A stretch of DNA of 64,000 bases from Brachybacterium fresconis. GTDB lineage: Bacteria > Actinomycetota > Actinomycetes > Actinomycetales > Dermabacteraceae. The notes beneath the pieces were generated by a model. The model did not search any database, had not been told where the DNA came from, and saw only the letters and a list, made by a program, of their open reading frames with translations. Positions 53,098 to 61,688 of this stretch are shown here, piece by piece. Location of the stretch: positions 744,001-808,000 of the forward strand of contig NZ_JAGIOC010000001.1 of the NCBI RefSeq assembly GCF_017876515.1. Direction: 5' to 3'. The position numbers and the translations under genes are program-made. How positions within the stretch are numbered: the first letter of the stretch is position 1; the number at the start of each line of letters is the position of its first letter.

Positions 53098-55364
53098 CGA
53101 CCACGACCCACGACGTGATCCGCGTACGCGGAGCCCGTCAGAACTCACTCCAAGACATCGACGTCGACGTCCCCAAGCATCAGCTCGTGGTCGTCACCGG
53201 CGTATCCGGATCAGGCAAGTCCTCGCTGGTGTTCGACACGATCGCGGCCGAATCAGCGCGCCAGCTCAACGAGACATTCTCGGCTTTCGCCCAAGGCAGG
53301 CTCCCCAGCTACGCCCACCCCGACGTCGACCTGCTGGAGAACCTCTCGGCCGTTATTGTGGTGGATCAGCAGCGCCTCTCCGGCGGACCTCGCTCCACGG
53401 TCGGGACCATCAGCGACATCGGCGCACGTCTACGGCTGCTGTTCTCCCGCATCGGTGAGCCGGCCGCCGGCTATTCCAACGCCTACAGCTTCAACGACCC
53501 CGCCGGCATGTGCCCGAACTGTCAGGGGCTCGGCGTCGCGGCCTCGGTCGTGGAATCCGAACTCGTTGACGACGACCGCTCCCTCAACGAGGGCGCGATT
53601 ACTTTCCCCAAGTTCAACCCGGGCACCTGGCTGTGGAAGGCCTACGCCAAGTCCGGGTTCTTCGACCCCGACATGAAGATCCGCGACTACACCCCAGAAC
53701 AACGCGAGCTGTTCCTCTATGCACCGGCCGGGGAACACACCCCGCCGGCAGGGATGGATGCAGTCGGCACCGCCTACGAAGGCCTCGTCACCCGGTTCAA
53801 CCGCATCTACCTGCGACGCGAGCCCGACTCCTTCAAAGGCGCCCAGCGCGAGGCGTTCGAGCGGATCGTCTCCCGCGGACCTTGCCCCGAATGCCACGGC
53901 TCCCGACTCGCCGCGCCCGCCCGAGCCAGTCTCATCAACGGCAAGTCCATCGCCGACCTCAACGCGATGCAGATCAGCGACCTCGCCGAGCACGTCGCGA
54001 AGATCGACGGCGACGCCGTGGCACCGCTGGTCGCGAACCTGCGCGTCCACCTGGAACGGATGATGACCCTCGGCCTCGGCTACCTCAGCCTCGACCGCAC
54101 CACCTCCACCCTCTCCGGGGGCGAAGCCCAACGGATCAAGATGGTCCGCCACCTCGGCAGTGCCCTGGCCGACATGCTCTACGTGTTCGACGAACCCACG
54201 GTGGGCCTGCACCCCCGCGACGTCACCGCGCTCGGACAGATGCTCCTTGCCCTGCGCGACCGCGGCAACACCGTGCTCGTCATCGAGCACGACCCCGACA
54301 TCATGGCGATCGCCGACCACATCATCGACCTCGGACCCGGCGCTGGAACCGCCGGCGGCCAGATCACCTACCAAGGCGACTACGACGGCCTCACCCAGGC
54401 CGGCACCCCCACCGGGCACGGGCTCCGCGAGCACCGGCGCGCGACCCGGACACGGCGTGAGCCCGACGGCTGGATCAGCATCGACGACGCCACCACCAAC
54501 AACCTCCAGCACGTCACCACCCGCATCCCGCGCGGCGTGATGACCGCTGTGACCGGAGTCGCCGGATCGGGCAAGTCCAGCCTCATCCTCGGCAACCTCC
54601 CCGCCGTCGAACCCGACGCGATCGTCATCGACCAACGCCCCATCCGAGGATCGCGCCGCTCCAACCCAGCCACTTACACCGGCCTGCTCAACCTCATCCG
54701 TGACGTGTTCGCCAAGACCACCGGAGCACCAGCCGGGCTGTTCACCCCCAACTCCACCGGAGGATGCCCGGCCTGTGAGGGCAACGGCATCATCTACACC
54801 GACCTCGCCTTCATGGAAGGCGTGATCACCCGATGCGAAGTTTGCGAAGGACGACGGTTCACCCCCGAGGCCCAAGAGCATCAGGTCGATGGCAAGAGCA
54901 TCGCCGACGTGTTCGAGATGAGCGTTACCGACGCACTCGGCTACTTCACCCAGCCCGCGATCGGGCGCATCCTGTCCCGGCTCCACGACGTCGGACTCGA
55001 CTACCTCACCCTCGGACAGACCCTCACCAGCCTCTCCGGCGGCGAACGTCAGCGACTCAAACTCGCTACCGAACTCGGAACCTCGGGCCGCACGATCATC
55101 CTGGACGAGCCGACCACAGGACTGCACATCGCCGATATCTCTCGGCTCCTCGGGCTGCTTGACCGGCTCATCGACGCCGGATCGACGCTCATCGTGATTG
55201 AGCACAACCTCGACATCATCGCCGCCGCCGACTGGATCATCGACATCGGCCCCGAAGCCGGACACGACGGCGGACAAGTCGTCTACGAAGGCACACCAGA
55301 CCAGATGATCACGGACGGCGGGACACACACGGCCGAACACCTACGAGCTCGCGCGAAAAACTGA
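53094..55364 (+). CDS. drrC: DrrC/UvrA-like ABC ATPase
   Basis: A 756-residue UvrA-like protein with two ATPase halves. First: GVSGSGKSSLVFDTI, LSGGEAQRIKM and VFDEPTVGLHPRD. Second: GVAGSGKSSLI, LSGGERQRLKLATELG and ILDEPTTGLHIAD. Zinc-type CxxC pairs are seen in MCPNCQGLG, CPECHGSRL, GCPACEGNG and RCEVCEGRRF. At 756 residues it lacks the UvrB-interaction insert of full UvrA (about 950). In DrrC and related resistance proteins this family protects DNA from intercalating drugs. It completes the drrABC-type operon. Confidence 0.88.
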   Translation: MTTTTHDVIRVRGARQNSLQDIDVDVPKHQLVVVTGVSGSGKSSLVFDTIAAESARQLNETFSAFAQGRLPSYAHPDVDLLENLSAVIVVDQQRLSGGPRSTVGTISDIGARLRLLFSRIGEPAAGYSNAYSFNDPAGMCPNCQGLGVAASVVESELVDDDRSLNEGAITFPKFNPGTWLWKAYAKSGFFDPDMKIRDYTPEQRELFLYAPAGEHTPPAGMDAVGTAYEGLVTRFNRIYLRREPDSFKGAQREAFERIVSRGPCPECHGSRLAAPARASLINGKSIADLNAMQISDLAEHVAKIDGDAVAPLVANLRVHLERMMTLGLGYLSLDRTTSTLSGGEAQRIKMVRHLGSALADMLYVFDEPTVGLHPRDVTALGQMLLALRDRGNTVLVIEHDPDIMAIADHIIDLGPGAGTAGGQITYQGDYDGLTQAGTPTGHGLREHRRATRTRREPDGWISIDDATTNNLQHVTTRIPRGVMTAVTGVAGSGKSSLILGNLPAVEPDAIVIDQRPIRGSRRSNPATYTGLLNLIRDVFAKTTGAPAGLFTPNSTGGCPACEGNGIIYTDLAFMEGVITRCEVCEGRRFTPEAQEHQVDGKSIADVFEMSVTDALGYFTQPAIGRILSRLHDVGLDYLTLGQTLTSLSGGERQRLKLATELGTSGRTIILDEPTTGLHIADISRLLGLLDRLIDAGSTLIVIEHNLDIIAAADWIIDIGPEAGHDGGQVVYEGTPDQMITDGGTHTAEHLRARAKN

Positions 55365-55371
55365 CACGGTA

Positions 55372-55400
55372 AGGCCAGCCGCACTGCCTGGCTCCGGCCT
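55372..55400 (+). terminator. Candidate terminator after drrC
   Basis: AGGCC-AGCC and GGCT-CC-GGCCT form a 9-bp stem with a 2-nt bulge and a 9-nt loop, just after the drrC stop. There is no T-tract. The following 430 bp to the ISL3 element contain no complete gene. Confidence 0.45.
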
Positions 55401-55833
55401 GTCCTCACCACCGATTCACCGACGTCCAAGACAGACGATCTGGAGCCGGTCCACAGCTCGAGATCAAGCGGTGTCAACTCTGGCCGACACCCTCCCAAGC
55501 CATAGCCGGGTGGTGCTGGCTCTGGGCGACAAGCGGTGTCGGATGAGACCCCCGTAGCCAATCGCCCGATGGGAGCACATCACCGGACGAGAAGCACCCT
55601 CCCCGGCCCTCCTGAACGATGAGACCGGGCCACGGCCGGCACCCGCGTTCATCGAATGGTTGATGGGGCTCGAGCCCGGTTGGGTCACGAACCCAACGCA
55701 CGGTCTTACCTCGAACCAGATGAACAGTGCTCTCGGCAACGGCGTCCTCCCACTCCAAGCAATTCTCGCCATCGAGGCGTCCGAAAACTGCAGGCAGATA
55801 CCGTGAACTTGGTGTACCTTGCTCGGCGTAATA
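55401..55833. other. Non-coding remnant between drrC and ISL3
   Basis: The last 20 bases before the ISL3 element (55814-55833, minus strand) code YYAEQGTP, which continues the relaxase fragment on the other side of the element. Beyond that the same frame is open for about 110 codons but loses similarity to the relaxase at once and shows no recognisable motif. It is probably degraded DNA left by a deletion. Confidence 0.5.
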
Positions 55834-57281
55834 GGGCTCTTCAGAGTTGAGTGTGGGCGCGCCGGTGATGCGGGGTAGCTGGGGATAGACGTCGAGGTCC
55901 TCGATGATGAGCGGACTTCTACCCCCGCTGATCTCAAGGACCTCGACGATGCCCAACCATAGTTGCGCATGCCCTGACGCGCTCGATCGCTGCGACCGAT
56001 GCGACTTTCTCCTGGACTTCCCGGGCCTTCATCTGGTGACAGTCTCGAAGGCCCGGGCCGGGCTGGTGCTCGAGGTGGAGTCCTGCGATCCAGTGGCCGG
56101 ATGCCCTGGCTGCGGTGTCATCGCCACTGGTCACGGCCGGGTGGTGGTCGAGATGATCGATGCTCCGTGGGCGGGTCGGCCGGTGCGGATTCGGTGGTGC
56201 AAGCGTCGCTGGATCTGTCTCGAGGGCGTCTGTGCGGTGACGACCTTCGTCGAGCAGAATCCGCAGGTCTGCGCTCCACGGGGCCTGCTGAGCACGCGCG
56301 CGATCCGCTGGGCGATCGGCCAGCTCCGGCGCGAGGGGGCGACGATCCAGGGCCTGGCCCGCCAGCTCGGCACGACGTGGAACACGCTCTGGTCCCAGGT
56401 TCGGCCAGTCCTGATCGAGGCCGCGAACGACCCTTCCCGCTTCGAGGACGTGCAGGTCCTGGGCGTGGACGAACATGTCTGGCACCACCGGGACCCGCGC
56501 CGGCGCGGACCGAAGGAGCTCACCGGGATGGTCGATCTGACTCGCGGGCCCCACCCCACTGCCAGGCTCCTTGACCTCGTCCCCGGCCGATCCGGCAAGG
56601 CCTACCGAGACTGGCTCGACGAGCGCGGCGATGAGTTCCGCAAGCGGGTCGAGATCGCAACGCTGGACCCGTTCCAGGGATACAAGAACGCGATCGATGA
56701 CCAGCTCGAGGACGCCACCTGCGTGCTGGATGCGTTCCACATCGTCAAGCTCGCCGGGGCTGCAGTCGATGACGTCCGCCGCCGGATCCAGCAGGAGACC
56801 CTCGGCCACCGAGGCCGCAAGGGCGACCCTCTCTACGGGATCCGTCATGTTCTCCGCGCTGGACGGGAACGCCTCACGCCGCGCCAGAAGACTCGTCTGG
56901 CCAGCGCATTCGCGGCCCATCCCGATCATGTTGCGGTCGAGGTCGCCTATCAGTGCGCCCAGGACGTCCGAGACGTGTTCCACCAGCCCACTCCTGCCCA
57001 GGGTCGCCGCCTCGCCGAGCAGCTCATCGAGAAGCTGCCGTCCTGCCCGATCCCGGAGAGCGCCAGGCTCGGTAAGACACTGCGACGCTGGAAGAACGCG
57101 TTCTTGGCCTACTTCGATACCGACGGGGCGAGCAACGGCGGTACCGAGGCCATCAACGGGATCATCGAGCTGGGCCGCCGCATCGCCCGCGGGTTCCGCA
57201 ACGTCGAGCACTACCGCCTCCGAATGCTCCTCATCACCGGAGGCCTCGACGCCTCACCCCACACTCAACTCTGAAGGGCCC
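55834..57281 (+). mobile_element. ISL3-family insertion sequence inside a relaxase fragment
   Basis: A 1448-bp element with 24-bp terminal repeats starting GGGCTCTTCAGAGTTGAGTG (left) and GGGCCCTTCAGAGTTGAGTG (right, complement), with one mismatch. GTAATA directly flanks both ends (55828-55833 and 57282-57287), a 6-bp duplication; ISL3 elements commonly make 8 bp. The transposase stop lies inside the right terminal repeat. Confidence 0.9.
55949..57274 (+). CDS. ISL3-family transposase
   Basis: A 441-residue transposase of the IS204/IS1001/IS1096/IS1165 group. N-terminal zinc-finger Cys clusters (CACPDALDRCDRC, GCPGCGV), HTH GATIQGLARQLGTTWNTLWS, catalytic Asp in VLGVDEHVWHHRD, Asp in IATLDPFQGYKNAI and Glu in NGGTEAINGIIEL. 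The ATG at 55949 begins MPNHSCACP. The element looks complete. Confidence 0.93.
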   Translation: MPNHSCACPDALDRCDRCDFLLDFPGLHLVTVSKARAGLVLEVESCDPVAGCPGCGVIATGHGRVVVEMIDAPWAGRPVRIRWCKRRWICLEGVCAVTTFVEQNPQVCAPRGLLSTRAIRWAIGQLRREGATIQGLARQLGTTWNTLWSQVRPVLIEAANDPSRFEDVQVLGVDEHVWHHRDPRRRGPKELTGMVDLTRGPHPTARLLDLVPGRSGKAYRDWLDERGDEFRKRVEIATLDPFQGYKNAIDDQLEDATCVLDAFHIVKLAGAAVDDVRRRIQQETLGHRGRKGDPLYGIRHVLRAGRERLTPRQKTRLASAFAAHPDHVAVEVAYQCAQDVRDVFHQPTPAQGRRLAEQLIEKLPSCPIPESARLGKTLRRWKNAFLAYFDTDGASNGGTEAINGIIELGRRIARGFRNVEHYRLRMLLITGGLDASPHTQL

Positions 57282-57395
57282 GTAATAGCGGGTCAGCGGC
57301 GTGGACAGTGACCGGTCACCGTCACTGGCGGCGACCGAGCGCAGCAGGTACTTATACCCGTTGCCCGCGCTCATTACCCGCATGGAGACTTTCAT
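57282..57395 (-). pseudogene. N-terminal fragment of a second MobF relaxase, cut by ISL3
   Basis: From the ATG at 57395 the fragment reads KVSMRVMSAGNGYKYLLRSV, then DGDRSLSTPLTRYY, almost identical to residues 2-38 of the intact relaxase at 25014-28562. It stops at the ISL3 end. Across the element, YYAEQGTP (55814-55833) continues it for a few residues, matching YYTEEGTP. The rest of the gene is gone. It shows that a second mobilisation unit of the same family was present. Confidence 0.88.
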
Positions 57396-57430
57396 GCAGA
57401 TCAGGTATGCATCGGCACCAACGGCTCCGA

Positions 57431-58393
57431 TTACGCAGGGATTCGGCGGCTGTGCCGGCTGTGTTGGCGGTAGTGGGCGGGAGTGATGCCGACGGCCTGG
57501 CGGAAGAGCCGGGCGGCGTGGCCGCGGCTGTACCAGCCGACCTCGCCCATGGCCTGCTCGATCGGCAGGTCGGTCTCGCGCAACAGACGCGCCAGGCTCT
57601 CGGCTCGCACGGTCGTCAGGTACGTCATCGGAGTCTTGCCGTAGGCCTCCACGAAGACCCGTCCGAGCTGAGACGGAGAGAGGTAGACCGCCGCGGCCAG
57701 TTCGGGCAAGGTCCACCGTCGAGCCGGCCGGTCCCGCAGCAGGCCGGCCGCGGCACGGGCCTCAGCCCGCAGCGGCGCCAACCTTTGGAAGGCGGGCGCG
57801 GCGGGCCAGGTGGCCTTGTGCTGGGTCGGGGACTGACGCACCGTCGTGGTCTGCACGAACGGGGAGACCACGTCCAGCACGCCGAACAGCAGGGACTGCA
57901 TCCGGTAGAACCGCTCCGGCGCCGGGCCGTCCAGGCTGAGTTGGCCGAGTTCATCCAGCCACGGCATCAGGCGGCCGGCGCGGTGCTCACCCAGCCGCAG
58001 TATCTGGGCGGGTTCGGCGTAGCGGGCGGCGAGGAAATCTTTGGCCTCCAGCCGGTCGCTCAGGATGGCGGCGTGCTGCCAGAACACCTGGTCGACCACA
58101 TAGTCCCGATCCAGGTACAGGGTCGTGGTCGTGACCCACTCTTCCGGTTGGGCCCCGCACAGGGTGTTCGCGGCCAGCAGCACCGCATCACCAACCCCGA
58201 CCGGGCGTTCCCCGAACTCGCTGAACAACCAGGCCGCCCCCGCCCGCACGAAGATCAGCTTCACGCAGTCATAGGCGATCGGATCACGCCGCCGATGCAC
58301 ACTCTCCGTCCGCGTCACCACCGGCGAGAAGCCTTGTTCGGGCACGTCGCCAGCCGACGCCCCAGACGCGACCGGAACCCGTCGAACGTCCAC
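57431..58393 (-). CDS. AraC-family transcriptional regulator (paralogue 3)
   Basis: A 320-residue AraC regulator homologous to those at 32856 and 41686: PIAYDCVKLIFVRAGAAWLF, VGVGDAVLLAANTLCGAQPE and the HTH pair LPELAAAVYLSPSQLGRVFV and GWYSRGHAARLFRQAVGITP. It is more diverged and carries a 20-residue N-terminal extension. GTG start at 58393. It lies directly beside the relaxase fragment, as does paralogue 1 with its transfer module, which supports co-inheritance of relaxase and AraC genes. Confidence 0.85.
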   Translation of the reverse strand: MDVRRVPVASGASAGDVPEQGFSPVVTRTESVHRRRDPIAYDCVKLIFVRAGAAWLFSEFGERPVGVGDAVLLAANTLCGAQPEEWVTTTTLYLDRDYVVDQVFWQHAAILSDRLEAKDFLAARYAEPAQILRLGEHRAGRLMPWLDELGQLSLDGPAPERFYRMQSLLFGVLDVVSPFVQTTTVRQSPTQHKATWPAAPAFQRLAPLRAEARAAAGLLRDRPARRWTLPELAAAVYLSPSQLGRVFVEAYGKTPMTYLTTVRAESLARLLRETDLPIEQAMGEVGWYSRGHAARLFRQAVGITPAHYRQHSRHSRRIPA

Positions 58394-58493
58394 TGCCGTG
58401 TCCCGCTAACGCCTTGCCGTCGGGTCACCTGCCGCAGCCTGCTGGCGGGGAGCATCGTCAACTTCCGTCACGGCGCTGTGTCCCATGCTCTCG

Positions 58494-59270
58494 CTAGGTG
58501 CGTGTGTCGGTGTGGTTGAGGATGATCGAGGTGCCGGCGATGACGACCACGGCCAGCACTGCCGACAACCCGATGGTGAGGCCGACGACGTCGGGGGTCA
58601 GGGCTGAGACGTCGAAGCTCGTACCTTGCCCCGTGAGCATCGTTGCGCTTCCGGTCTGTGTGGTCCGAGTGAGCAGTGCGTAGGGAGTCACGGCGACACC
58701 AGGAATCTTCAAGAGCAGCGCCATCGTGCTGGCCCCGGTGAGCACGAGCGCGATGGCGACCGGCGCCGCGAAGCTTCGCGCGAAGGTAGACAATGCCGAT
58801 TGGAAGGCAACGACTGGGACTTGAGCGGCGATTATCAGCAGGCTGGTGATGAGGTAGTCCGTCGGAAGCATCCCGGGAAGGCCGAAGACGAACTTGCCGA
58901 GCCCGATCACGGCGGCCACGAGCACGATCTGCATCACGGCGGCGAGGATCGAGATCGCTGCGATCTTGCCGACCACGATCTGCCAAGTGGGCACGGGGCG
59001 GCTCATCAGCGCGTTCCAGTTGCTGTTCTTGTGCTCCACGCGCCACACGAGCGAGGCGAGGATCGCAATGCCGACGGGCAGGATCGCCATGCCGTAGAAC
59101 CCGATCGACCGGACCCACAGCGTGTGCCAGCCGTCGGCGAACTCACCTTCGACGGCGATAGTGCTGCCGGAGCCGGCGACGACCATGATGATCGGCAGGA
59201 GCACGACGACACTCCAACTCATGGACCGCTTGAGTTTGAGAAACTCCGACATAATCGAACCCATAGTCAT
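58494..59270 (-). CDS. LanG/LanE-like ABC immunity permease
   Basis: A 258-residue ABC-2 type permease with six helices: WSVVVLLPIIMVVAGSGSTI, YGMAILPVGIAILASLVWRV, VVGKIAAISILAAVMQIVLV, ITSLLIIAAQVPVVAFQSAL, SFAAPVAIALVLTGAS and LSAVLAVVVIAGTSII. NALMSRPVPTWQIVVGK is the cytoplasmic motif of MutG/SpaG/BcrB-like lantibiotic-immunity permeases. ATG at 59270 follows AGGAGG and overlaps the next stop. Partner of the 59267-60022 permease. Confidence 0.8.
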   Translation of the reverse strand: MTMGSIMSEFLKLKRSMSWSVVVLLPIIMVVAGSGSTIAVEGEFADGWHTLWVRSIGFYGMAILPVGIAILASLVWRVEHKNSNWNALMSRPVPTWQIVVGKIAAISILAAVMQIVLVAAVIGLGKFVFGLPGMLPTDYLITSLLIIAAQVPVVAFQSALSTFARSFAAPVAIALVLTGASTMALLLKIPGVAVTPYALLTRTTQTGSATMLTGQGTSFDVSALTPDVVGLTIGLSAVLAVVVIAGTSIILNHTDTRT

Positions 59271-60022
59271 GCCTCCTGGCGGTCGAAGCGTCCGGTAACG
59301 AACAGGAAGAGAGCCCCGCCCACGACCGCTAGCCCGATGACGCTGAGGTAGGGCAGGTCGAAATACACGGGTGTTTCGCCGACGTAATCGGACTGCACCG
59401 TCAGCGGGTAGTAGCCCCAAGGGACAAGATGGGCCAGCCAGGAGGGGAACAACTCGCCGAAGATCGCTAGGAACATTCCGACCAGGCCGACGCCGATGCA
59501 CACGAGCTGGTTCTCGACCGTCGCCGACAGCAGGATGTGGAACGCGAGCACGGCAAGGTTGATGATGATGAGCGCGCCGATGTAAGTGGCCCAGCGTCCG
59601 AGCGGGGCGGGTGTCGATATCCCGATCAGGGTGCCGAAGCCCACGATCACCACGCCCCACACGGCAGTGGCTGCGGCCACGAGCACGCCGAGCGAGACGA
59701 ATTTCGCCCGGCACATCTGCCCAGGGGTGAGGCCGGACGTGGCTGAGGAGAGCCATCCGTTGCCGGTGTGCTCGATCTCGACCTGTCGGCTGGCGATGAC
59801 GGCCACCAGGATCGGCGCGATCAGCGCCGCTCCCATGCCCAGGCCACCGAACAGTGTCTTCCATGCGTAGTCGTTGGGATCATCGAGGCGTTCGAAGGCA
59901 CCGGACCCGAACGCGTTGTACATCGACATCAGCGCGACGCTGATCGCCAGCAACGCGACGAAGAGTCCCACACGGAGGTGACGCATCTTCGCGAACTCAT
60001 TCGCGATGGCGCGGGCGTTCAC
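59267..60022 (-). CDS. LanE/LanG-like ABC immunity permease
   Basis: A 251-residue ABC-2 type permease beginning NARAIANEFAKMRHLRVGLF. Helices: VGLFVALLAISVALMS, GMGAALIAPILVAVIASRQV, VLVAAATAVWGVVIVGFGTL, LIIINLAVLAFHILLSATVE, CIGVGLVGMFLAIFGELFPS and IGLAVVGGALFLFVTG. EIEHTGNGWLSSATSGLTPG is the conserved cytoplasmic segment. GTG at 60022 overlaps the ATPase stop (GTGA). Confidence 0.8.
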   Translation of the reverse strand: MNARAIANEFAKMRHLRVGLFVALLAISVALMSMYNAFGSGAFERLDDPNDYAWKTLFGGLGMGAALIAPILVAVIASRQVEIEHTGNGWLSSATSGLTPGQMCRAKFVSLGVLVAAATAVWGVVIVGFGTLIGISTPAPLGRWATYIGALIIINLAVLAFHILLSATVENQLVCIGVGLVGMFLAIFGELFPSWLAHLVPWGYYPLTVQSDYVGETPVYFDLPYLSVIGLAVVGGALFLFVTGRFDRQEA

Positions 60023-60924
60023 AGTCCGCCTCCTTCGGTGAGTCCCATGAACACCTGCTCCAGGGTCTGCTCATCGCGGCGAACCTCGTAGATGGCGATG
60101 CGTTCGCTGACGAGTGCGGCGATGATCCCGGCGGTGGCGCGTTCGCTGAGTTCGGTGACACGCACTTCTCCTTGGTCGACGCGGCAGTCCGCGCTGTTCG
60201 CCAGTAATTCACTGGCGCGGCTGGGGTCGTCGCAGCGAATGAGGACGTCGGGGGTGGCGGCGGAGAAGAGTTCGTCGCGGGTGCCCTGGAAGATCATCCG
60301 TCCCTGGCTGAGGATGCCGAGCATGGTGGCGGATTTGTCGATCTCGCCGAGCAGGTGGGAGGACACCATGACAGTGACACCGCCGTCGGCAAGCGTGCGC
60401 AGCAGCTCGCGCATCTCCTCGATACCAGCCGGGTCCAGGCCGTTGGTCGGTTCATCCAGAATCAACAGCTTCGGCTCTCGGGCCAGAGCCATCGCGATAC
60501 CGAGGCGCTGCTTCATCCCGAGGGAGTAGTTGCGGACCTTCTTGTCCATCTGGCCCTGCATCCGCACCGTCGCGATCGCGAACTCGATCTGCTGATCGTT
60601 CAGACCGAGCAGGCGCTGGATGATGCGCATGTTCTCCCGGCCGGTGAGATGTCCGTACCCGGGAGGCGACTCGATGAGGGACCCGATCCGACCCAGATGC
60701 TCCCGTCTCGTGCTGCGATCCATGGGCTTGCCCATGATCTCGACGCCGCCACTGGAAGGCTGGACGAGGGAGAGCAACATCTTCATGGTCGTGGACTTGC
60801 CCGACCCGTTCGGGCCGAGGAACCCGTAGATCTCCCCCTCGGGAATGTAGAGGTTCAGGTCCTCGACAACGGTGCGCTTGCCATAGCGTTTGGACAGGTT
60901 CTCGGTTGCGACGATGGTGGCCAT
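60019..60924 (-). CDS. Lantibiotic-immunity-type ABC ATPase (LanF/BcrA-like)
   Basis: A 301-residue ATPase: Walker A LGPNGSGKSTTMKMLL, the typical SLIESPPGYGHLTGRENMRI, signature YSLGMKQRLGIAMAL, Walker B LLILDEPTNGLDP and H-loop VSSHLLGEIDKSA. The ESP..Y..LTGREN and LGMKQR motifs are hallmarks of the LanF/BcrA immunity group. With two permeases it forms a three-gene exporter for a membrane-active peptide or antibiotic. ATG at 60924. Confidence 0.87.
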   Translation of the reverse strand: MATIVATENLSKRYGKRTVVEDLNLYIPEGEIYGFLGPNGSGKSTTMKMLLSLVQPSSGGVEIMGKPMDRSTRREHLGRIGSLIESPPGYGHLTGRENMRIIQRLLGLNDQQIEFAIATVRMQGQMDKKVRNYSLGMKQRLGIAMALAREPKLLILDEPTNGLDPAGIEEMRELLRTLADGGVTVMVSSHLLGEIDKSATMLGILSQGRMIFQGTRDELFSAATPDVLIRCDDPSRASELLANSADCRVDQGEVRVTELSERATAGIIAALVSERIAIYEVRRDEQTLEQVFMGLTEGGGL

Positions 60925-60979
60925 ACATCCATCGTTCCGAGCATCACCGCCCGGGTCGTCACTGGCGTGAGTGATCTTT

Positions 60980-61003
60980 CGGGTAGTCCTCACGGACTAC
61001 CCG
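60980..61003. promoter_or_regulatory. Perfect palindrome between the response regulator and ABC genes
   Basis: CGGGTAGTCC and GGACTACCCG are perfect 10-bp arms around TCAC. The site lies 29 bp beyond the response-regulator stop and 56 bp upstream of the ATPase start. It can be a response-regulator operator for the exporter or a hairpin that ends the two-component transcript. The symmetry GTAGTCC-GGACTAC is what NarL-type dimers bind. Confidence 0.55.
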
Positions 61004-61031
61004 CGGAACCCCTGCCTCCAGGTTCGTAGGT

Positions 61032-61688
61032 TCAGACGAGATCGTGCTGGTAGGCGAAGACGACGGCCTGCACCCGGTCCCGCAGGTCAAGCTTCATCAG
61101 AATGCGGGAGACATGGGTCTTCACCGTGTTCTCCGCGATCACCAGGGATTCGGCGATCTCACCGTTCGACAAGCCCTGGGCCAACAGTCGCAGGATCTCG
61201 TGCTCCCGCGATGTCAACTCGTCCAGACGGGCGTTCATCGCGAAGGACCGCGCGGAGCGCGCCGGCTTCGAGACGGTGAAGTGGTCCAACAGTCGCCGCG
61301 TGGTGCTCGGAGCCACGACGGCATCGCCGTGATGGACATGTCCGATCGCCTCTGCAATACCGTCCGTCGGGGTCTCCTTGAGCAAGAACCCCGACGCGCC
61401 AGCCTGGAGCGCGTCGTAAGCGTACTCATCAAGATCGAACGTAGTCAGGATCAGCACCCGCGGCCCGCCCGCCGCGCAGATCCTGCGGGTCGCCTCAACG
61501 CCGTTCATCCGCGGCATCCGCACATCCATCAGCACGACATCGGCATCGATCTGTTGCACCAGATCGACCGCAGTGTCTCCGTCATCGGCCTCACCGACGA
61601 CCTCGATCCCCGGACGGGATTCCAGCACGAGCCGGAGCCCCGCCCGTACCATCTCCTGGTCATCGGCCAGCACGAGCCGGATCGTCAC
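61032..61688 (-). CDS. NarL/LuxR-type response regulator
   Basis: A 218-residue response regulator. Receiver: acidic pair in VLADDQEMVRAGL, phospho-acceptor Asp in VLMDVRMPRMNG, Thr in LILTTFD and Lys in LLKETP. C-terminal LuxR-type HTH: LTSREHEILRLLAQGLSNGE to VIAENTVKTHVSRI. The GTG at 61688 overlaps the kinase stop. Together with the kinase it should control the neighbouring ABC exporter. Confidence 0.92.
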   Translation of the reverse strand: MTIRLVLADDQEMVRAGLRLVLESRPGIEVVGEADDGDTAVDLVQQIDADVVLMDVRMPRMNGVEATRRICAAGGPRVLILTTFDLDEYAYDALQAGASGFLLKETPTDGIAEAIGHVHHGDAVVAPSTTRRLLDHFTVSKPARSARSFAMNARLDELTSREHEILRLLAQGLSNGEIAESLVIAENTVKTHVSRILMKLDLRDRVQAVVFAYQHDLV

